Part shown: positions 32,310-32,398 of the stretch, piece after piece
Position numbering within the stretch: position 1 is the stretch's first letter
Layout of the letters: each line of letters opens with the position of its first letter
Assembly: GCA_903895475.1 (NCBI GenBank)
Contig: CAITUF010000001.1
Location: 1 to 32,398, forward strand
DNA: 32,398 nt
Direction: 5' to 3'
DNA from: an uncultured Opitutia bacterium
GTDB lineage: Bacteria; Verrucomicrobiota; Verrucomicrobiia; Opitutales; UBA953
Translations under genes and position numbers: made by a program
The notes under the pieces: generated by a model
Databases searched by the model: none
What the model saw: only the letters and a program-made list of their open reading frames with translations
Told to the model about the DNA's origin: nothing

Positions 32310-32398
32310 ATGAAAAAACGCGCACTCATCACCGGTATCACCGGTCAAGACGGCTCCTACCTCGCCGAGTTCTTACTCAAAAAGGGCTACGAGGTTCA
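32310..32398 (+). CDS. gmd: GDP-mannose 4,6-dehydratase, 5' end (3' partial)
   Basis: The first 29 codons read MKKRALITGITGQDGSYLAE followed by FLLKKGYEV and run off the window. ITGITGQDGSYLAE is the highly conserved Rossmann nucleotide-binding start of Gmd. Gmd converts GDP-mannose to GDP-4-keto-6-deoxymannose, the precursor of GDP-fucose, GDP-rhamnose and related sugars. The catalytic Thr/Glu/Tyr-x3-Lys residues lie beyond the window, so the call rests on the N-terminus only. Confidence 0.85.
   Translation, partial: MKKRALITGITGQDGSYLAEFLLKKGYEV

Overview
The window looks like a chromosomal segment of a Gram-negative member of the Verrucomicrobiota, most likely class Opitutae. The signs are GC-rich housekeeping genes, a Gfo/Idh/MocA-type oxidoreductase, an end fragment resembling a beta-helix polysaccharide-active protein, and two giant tandem autotransporters built of PATR-type beta-strand repeats, which are very common in that group. 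The taxonomic call is inference; there is no rRNA in the window to settle it.

Layout. 1-2142: end of a probable beta-helix protein, a family 2 glycosyltransferase, and a convergent transglutaminase-like gene. 2254-4678: FmdB-type zinc ribbon, M50 membrane protease, a RodZ-like cell-shape gene split by a -1 frameshift at a T7 run, and an HNH endonuclease. 4693-4923: two minus-strand tRNA-Gly genes (UCC and CCC anticodons), each with its own TTGAC-type promoter. 5024-8837: M24 peptidase, a small uncharacterised protein, and a pabB-pabC pair for p-aminobenzoate (folate) synthesis. 8813-12389: a minus-strand membrane protein, then a plus-strand CBS-domain protein, lgt and a DegT-type sugar aminotransferase. 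12390-12608 is non-coding and carries a paired-palindrome REP-like element. 12609-14042: glutaredoxin, orphan OmpR-type response regulator, and a 58-residue single-pass membrane protein.

14171-29471 is filled by two collinear paralogous autotransporters (2636 and 2451 residues), 34 bases apart, read from one promoter region rich in TAGGG/CCCTA dyads and closed by a strong intrinsic terminator. Besides the PATR repeats, both carry scattered copies of a second short repeat module (GLxVGQxxxGTGIxxG). After them come tRNA-Glu(UUC), a Gfo/Idh/MocA oxidoreductase divergent from a GbsR/MarR-type regulator, a repeat-bearing intergenic region, and the start of a nucleotide-sugar locus (cytidylyltransferase-like gene, then the 5' end of gmd).

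Themes are envelope and surface building (lgt, rodZ, M50 protease, autotransporters, sugar-nucleotide genes) mixed with general housekeeping. The least ordinary parts are the autotransporter pair with its second repeat family and promoter, the split rodZ, and the two intergenic repeat regions.
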